Of a stretch of 45,547 nt of DNA, positions 42,210-45,547 are shown in pieces (position 1 is the stretch's first letter; each line of letters begins with the position of its first letter). This DNA comes from Brevibacterium moorei (GTDB lineage: Bacteria > Actinomycetota > Actinomycetes > Actinomycetales > Brevibacteriaceae), in the NCBI RefSeq assembly GCF_024580735.1, contig NZ_JANIJX010000023.1:1-45547 (forward strand). The letters are read 5' to 3'. Under the pieces are notes generated by a model. The model did no database searches. It was given only the letters and a program-made list of their open reading frames with translations, and was not told the DNA's origin. Position numbers and translations under genes: made by a program.

Positions 42210-44246
42210 TCACCAGATCGTCACGCGCTCCTCGGGCGCCAACCACATCGGATCGGCCTCGGTCACACCGAAGGAATCGGCGAAGGCGTCGATGTTCTTC
42301 ACGATCTGATTGCAGCGGAACTCCTCGGGCGCATGCGGATCGATCGACAGCCGGCGCTCGCGTTCTGCCGGCCTGAACTTGGCCCGCCAGGCGTTCGCCC
42401 AGCTGCAGAAGAAGTCGTGTGCGTCCTGGGCCGTCACCTCGGTCCCGGATGCCGCGGCGGCCAGGTGCAGGGCCTTCCAGGCGATCGACAGCCCGCCCAG
42501 ATCGCCGATGTTCTCGCCGATCGTCAGCCCGCCGTTGACGTGGAACTTCGGTTCATCGGCGAAGCCCTCGGGCACCAGCGCATCGTACTGGGCGATCAAC
42601 CCGCTCGTGCGCTCCTCGAACCGGGCCCGGTCCTCGGCCGTCCACCAGTCGACCAGATTGCCGTGGCCGTCGTAGCGGGAGCCCTGGTCGTCGAAGCCGT
42701 GGCCGATCTCGTGGCCGATCACCGCGCCGACCGCCCCGAAGTTCGCGGCGTCGGAGGCCTGTGGGTCGAAGAACGGCGCCTGCAGGATCGCCGCGGGGAA
42801 CACGATCTCGTTGAGCACCGGGTGGTAGTAGGCGTTGACCGTCTGTGGGGTCATCAGCCATTCCTCGCGATCGATCTCCCCGCCGATCCGTCCGGTCAGC
42901 CTGTCGTACTCCGCGACCGAGGCCCGGCGCACATTGCCCACCAGGTCGTCGGCGACCACGGTGAAGTCGTAGCTGCGCCAGACGTCCGGGTAACCCACCT
43001 TGACGCCGAACAGTCCCAGTTTCTCCAGCGCGCGGACCTTGGTGTCAGGGCCCATCCAGTCCAGGTCCTTGATCGAGTGCTCATAGGCCTCGACCAGCTT
43101 GTCGACCAGTTCGGCGATCCGCGCCTTGGACTGGGGCGGGAAGTGCTGGGCCACGTACAGCTTGCCCACCGCCTGGCCCAGCAGCGATTCGACGATCGAC
43201 ACGCCGCGCTTCCAGCGTTCCCGCTGTTCGGGAGTGCCGCTCAGCGCACGCCCGAAGAACTCGAAGTCCGCCTTGGAGATCTCCTCGGTCAGCAGTGCGG
43301 CGTTCTCCTCCAACACGCTGTAGAGCACCCAGGCCCGCAGTACCTGCAGGTCGGTCTCCTGCCATACCGCACCCAGCCCGGTCAGGAAGTCCGGCTGGCC
43401 CACGATCATCCGCTCGACGGTCTCCAGACCTGCGCCGGTCAGCCATGCGGCGAAGTCGAAGCCCGCAGCCAGTTCGATGGCCTCGGCGGAGGTCCGCGGG
43501 TTGTAGCCGGCCTCCGCATCGCGCGTGCGCACGCGGTCCCAGTGGTGGGCGGCCACGGCGGTCTCGAAGGCCAGCACGTGCTCGGCCAGGTCCGCGTCGC
43601 TGTAATCGGTGTGTTCGCTCAGGCCCGCCAGTGCGCTCATCCGTGCGATGTGCGCCCGGTACTGTTCACGGATCTCGGCGTAGTCGTCGCTGGAGTAATA
43701 GACCTCGTCGGGCAGGTGGATGCCGCCCTGATGGGTGTAGAGCGCGTAGTGGGCGGAGTCCTTGGCGTCGGCATCGATGTAGATCGCCACGGGTCCGGAG
43801 GTCCCCGTGCGCTCCAGTCGGCCCAGGACCTCCGCGAGGGCCGACTTGTCGGCTGCGGCCTTGATCGCGGCGAAGTCCTCGGCCAGCGGTCTCAGGCCGC
43901 GTTCGGCGATCGTGTCGGTGTCCATGAAGCTGGCGTAGAGGTCGGCGACCTGCTGCTCGGGGCTGCCCGGGGCGTGCGTGGGGGAGTCCGCTGAGTCGGC
44001 GGGGCCCGCGGGCTGGGAGTCCGTGGGCTGGGACAGGGCGGTGATGAGCTCGCGGACCGCGGCCTCGGCGCCGTCGAAGAGTTCGCGCATCGCGCCATCG
44101 CCGGAACGGTCCTGCGGGATCTCGTGATCGCGCAGCCAGGCGCCGTTGACGTGCTTGAACAGGTCGACGGTCGCGGGAGTGGCCGCATCGAGGTACGGAA
44201 GGTCGAGTGCGGGTGTCTGCGCAGATGTGTGCTCAGCTGAAGTCAT
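42210..44246 (-). CDS. pepO: M13-family zinc metallopeptidase (neprilysin/PepO-like)
   Basis: 678-residue endopeptidase that cleaves oligopeptides. Zinc site HEIGH at 512-516, with the third ligand Glu in ENIGDLGG and substrate-binding NAYYHPVLNE. VTIW at the extreme C-terminus replaces the usual CxxW. No signal peptide or membrane anchor, so cytoplasmic as for lactococcal PepO. An Ala/Pro/Ser insert lies at about 70-95. ATG 44246 has only a weak ribosome site. Closed by its own hairpin terminator; upstream lies an intergenic hairpin and the DUF559 gene on the same strand. Confidence 0.95.
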   Translation of the reverse strand: MTSAEHTSAQTPALDLPYLDAATPATVDLFKHVNGAWLRDHEIPQDRSGDGAMRELFDGAEAAVRELITALSQPTDSQPAGPADSADSPTHAPGSPEQQVADLYASFMDTDTIAERGLRPLAEDFAAIKAAADKSALAEVLGRLERTGTSGPVAIYIDADAKDSAHYALYTHQGGIHLPDEVYYSSDDYAEIREQYRAHIARMSALAGLSEHTDYSDADLAEHVLAFETAVAAHHWDRVRTRDAEAGYNPRTSAEAIELAAGFDFAAWLTGAGLETVERMIVGQPDFLTGLGAVWQETDLQVLRAWVLYSVLEENAALLTEEISKADFEFFGRALSGTPEQRERWKRGVSIVESLLGQAVGKLYVAQHFPPQSKARIAELVDKLVEAYEHSIKDLDWMGPDTKVRALEKLGLFGVKVGYPDVWRSYDFTVVADDLVGNVRRASVAEYDRLTGRIGGEIDREEWLMTPQTVNAYYHPVLNEIVFPAAILQAPFFDPQASDAANFGAVGAVIGHEIGHGFDDQGSRYDGHGNLVDWWTAEDRARFEERTSGLIAQYDALVPEGFADEPKFHVNGGLTIGENIGDLGGLSIAWKALHLAAAASGTEVTAQDAHDFFCSWANAWRAKFRPAERERRLSIDPHAPEEFRCNQIVKNIDAFADSFGVTEADPMWLAPEERVTIW

Positions 44247-44299
44247 ACCTGCACGTTACCCGGAGTGGACACTCGATGGTCTCAGCCCGCACCGAGAGT

Positions 44300-44342
44300 C
44301 CGGTTCATGCGGTCTCTCCCGGTCTCCAACTGCATGAACCGG
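44300..44342 (-). terminator. Intergenic hairpin, complete copy of the repeat seen beside both IS ends
   Basis: CCGGTTCATGC (44300-44310) pairs with GCATGAACCGG (44332-44342), 11 bp with a 21-nt loop. It lies 41 bp after the DUF559 stop and likely terminates it. The arm plus flank (CTGGCCGGTTCATGCAG read on the minus strand, followed by TTGGAGA) recurs at 45393-45420, and a partial copy is at 138-150. Confidence 0.75.
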
Positions 44343-44382
44343 CCAGTGGATGCAGTGTGCGCGCACCGAGTGGGAATCATCC

Positions 44383-45321
44383 TTAGTAGAGCTCCTGCAC
44401 CCGCTCCGCAATCGCCTGCTTCACCTCATTCAGCGCCCAGTCCAGGCCGCTGTGCTTGCTCACCCGGATGACCAGCCAGCCGGCCTTCTGCAGGGCCAGA
44501 TAGCGGCGGATGTCGTACTCGAACTGCTCGTCGTCCCAGAAATGGTGCCCGCCCTCGTATTCGATCGCCACCTTGATCCCCGGATAGCTCATGTCCGGAT
44601 GGATCACGCCCAGCCCGGGTACGTCGACCGCATGGCCGACCAGCGGTTCGGGCAGCCCAGCGGCGATGATGTCCAGGCGCAGCCGGGTCTCCCGCGGCGA
44701 ACCGACGCCCTCGTGTGCGCGCTTCAAAGCCCGCAGCAGTCGGCGCCGCCCGCGGAACCCGGCGGCCTGCGCGACGAAGTCCGCGAGCTCTTCCTTCGAA
44801 CAGGCCCTGGGTCCGTTCCATGGGCCCAGCAGTGCGTCGAGGACGTAGACCAGGGCCTCCTCGGCGAGGCGCCCGGCGAGTTCCAGGACCAGGTACGCGA
44901 GGCTCTGCACCGCGACGCCGGCCATGAGCTCCCCCTGCGCGCGGTGCCGCTGGCTGCGCAGGGCGACGACGCCGCGGCGCTTGATGATGCTCGCGCCGGC
45001 CGGCCGCGTGACTTCGAGGTCTACGGGCGGGCAGGGTAGGGGGAATCCCAGCAGATACGCGGCCGAGGTCCCGCCGGCTAGGGCGTCTGGGAACAGCAGT
45101 TGCAGGGCGGCAACGCGCTCGCGGATGCGCAACCAGCTGGAATCCCCGGGTCCGTAGGCGGGGCACAGCACTGACTCGCGGATGTCCTCGCGAGCCCAGA
45201 TCCCGGGGATGACCAGCCGCAAGCCCCCGGTTCCGTCGCGGGGCTGCCGACCGGTCAGGGCGCGGACATCGGAGGCAAGCAGAAGCGTTGGCAAACTCAT
45301 GTATTTGTAATCATTAAACAT
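44383..45321 (-). CDS. DUF559 (Vsr-like nuclease fold) protein
   Basis: 312 residues. The C-terminal DUF559 domain (about 215-310) has the restriction-endonuclease-like core: VGHAVDVPGLGVIHPDMSYP, KVAIEYEGGHHF, then YDIRRYLALQKAGWLVIRV. These D and ExEG acidic residues match Vsr/MmcB-type active sites. The N-terminal part (about 75-140, FPDALAGGTSAAYLLG) resembles the AbiEi-antitoxin-like module often fused to DUF559 in Actinomycetota. Actual activity unknown. In-frame ATGs at 45321 and 45300 lack ribosome sites, so the start is uncertain and may be leaderless. AT-rich upstream DNA carries an inverted repeat. Confidence 0.8.
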   Translation of the reverse strand: MFNDYKYMSLPTLLLASDVRALTGRQPRDGTGGLRLVIPGIWAREDIRESVLCPAYGPGDSSWLRIRERVAALQLLFPDALAGGTSAAYLLGFPLPCPPVDLEVTRPAGASIIKRRGVVALRSQRHRAQGELMAGVAVQSLAYLVLELAGRLAEEALVYVLDALLGPWNGPRACSKEELADFVAQAAGFRGRRRLLRALKRAHEGVGSPRETRLRLDIIAAGLPEPLVGHAVDVPGLGVIHPDMSYPGIKVAIEYEGGHHFWDDEQFEYDIRRYLALQKAGWLVIRVSKHSGLDWALNEVKQAIAERVQELY

Positions 45322-45326
45322 TTAGT

Positions 45327-45371
45327 GAGTGTAAATGATGTTGAATAGCTTTAATAGGCTAATTCACACTC
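45327..45371. promoter_or_regulatory. AT-rich promoter region of the DUF559 gene with inverted repeat
   Basis: GAGTGTAAAT (45327-45336) and ATTCACACTC (45362-45371) are inverted repeats with one mismatch and a 25-nt spacer. The region is AT-rich (TTTAATAG near 45350) and directly precedes the DUF559 start, so it may hold promoter and operator. Confidence 0.4.
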
Positions 45372-45396
45372 GTCATGCCTACGCTTCATCGACTGG

Positions 45397-45409
45397 CCGG
45401 TTCATGCAG
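45397..45409. repeat. Orphan hairpin arm beside the right IS end
   Basis: CCGGTTCATGCAG is one arm of the same hairpin family as 44300-44342. It is followed by a loop-like ATTCTTGGAGA and then the IS end at 45421; the second arm is not present in the window. Confidence 0.6.
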
Positions 45410-45420
45410 ATTCTTGGAGA

Positions 45421-45547
45421 TGTCATGTCTCAGGACATCGGGGCCACGTGATGTCTCAACCAGGTGTGTCCATTGATGTCTCATGACTTCGTGTCCATCT
45501 CGGGTCGATGCGTGTATTTCGGATCGTTGAGGAATCCTCTGGGGCGT
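45421..45547 (+). mobile_element. Right boundary: end of an insertion sequence (partial, IS481-like)
   Basis: Inverted identical copy of the left window end (126 matching bases plus one). Begins TGTCATGTCTCAGGACATC and carries ATGTCTCA three times (about 45425, 45451, 45476). The element body, including any transposase, lies beyond the window. Confidence 0.55.

Overview
The window is high-GC DNA (roughly two thirds G+C by eye). Codon use, GTG/TTG starts, LPLTG-anchored fimbriae, a RamB-type glyoxylate regulator, an LCP protein and DUF559/DUF1684/VanZ-RDD proteins all point to Actinomycetota. Genus and species cannot be fixed from the sequence alone. A perfect parS centromere palindrome (1416-1429) suggests chromosomal, probably origin-proximal DNA. 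Both ends of the window carry the same ~126-bp sequence in inverted orientation. It looks like one end of an insertion sequence (IS481-like by eye), so the window is probably one draft contig broken at two IS copies.

Layout. 1-8.4 kb: an N6-adenine DNA methyltransferase gene next to the left IS end, overlapped by a RamB-like regulator gene. Divergent from it are aceA (isocitrate lyase) and aceB (malate synthase), together the glyoxylate shunt, then a small HTH protein and an inositol-monophosphatase-family enzyme. 8.4-12.6 kb: a four-gene siderophore ABC importer (lipoprotein, two permeases, ATPase) with an AT-rich leader. 12.6-25.2 kb: an amidohydrolase, an ArsB/SLC13-type permease, an LCP cell-wall ligase, a VanZ-RDD membrane protein, a MerR/TipAS regulator, an EamA exporter with divergent LysR regulator, a PLP aminotransferase divergent from a serine hydrolase, and two small genes. 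25.2-30.8 kb: a 5'-truncated metallo-beta-lactamase-fold remnant, a DUF255 thioredoxin-domain protein, an MFS transporter and a DUF1684 protein.

30.7-41.9 kb is the most distinctive part. A divergently transcribed ECF-type sigma factor is fused to a zinc anti-sigma-like motif, a membrane segment and an extracytoplasmic Pro/Thr-rich tail. It faces a sortase-assembled pilus operon: a vWA protein without a sorting signal, an 848-aa LPLTG surface protein with a propeller-like head, an SpaA/FimA-type shaft pilin with pilin motif and E-box, and a class C sortase. The operon ends at a 31-bp perfect hairpin, beyond which lies a convergent 916-aa LuxR-type regulator with degenerate ATPase motifs. I infer, but cannot prove, that the membrane sigma factor and the LuxR protein control this pilus. 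42-45.5 kb: an M13 metallopeptidase and a DUF559 nuclease-like protein, then the right IS end.

A recurrent feature is long, nearly perfect intergenic hairpins (stems 11-31 bp, mostly unrelated sequences, few with a U-tract), mostly at gene ends. One hairpin family recurs at 44.3 kb and, as single arms, beside both IS ends. This suggests the IS inserts into hairpin loops.
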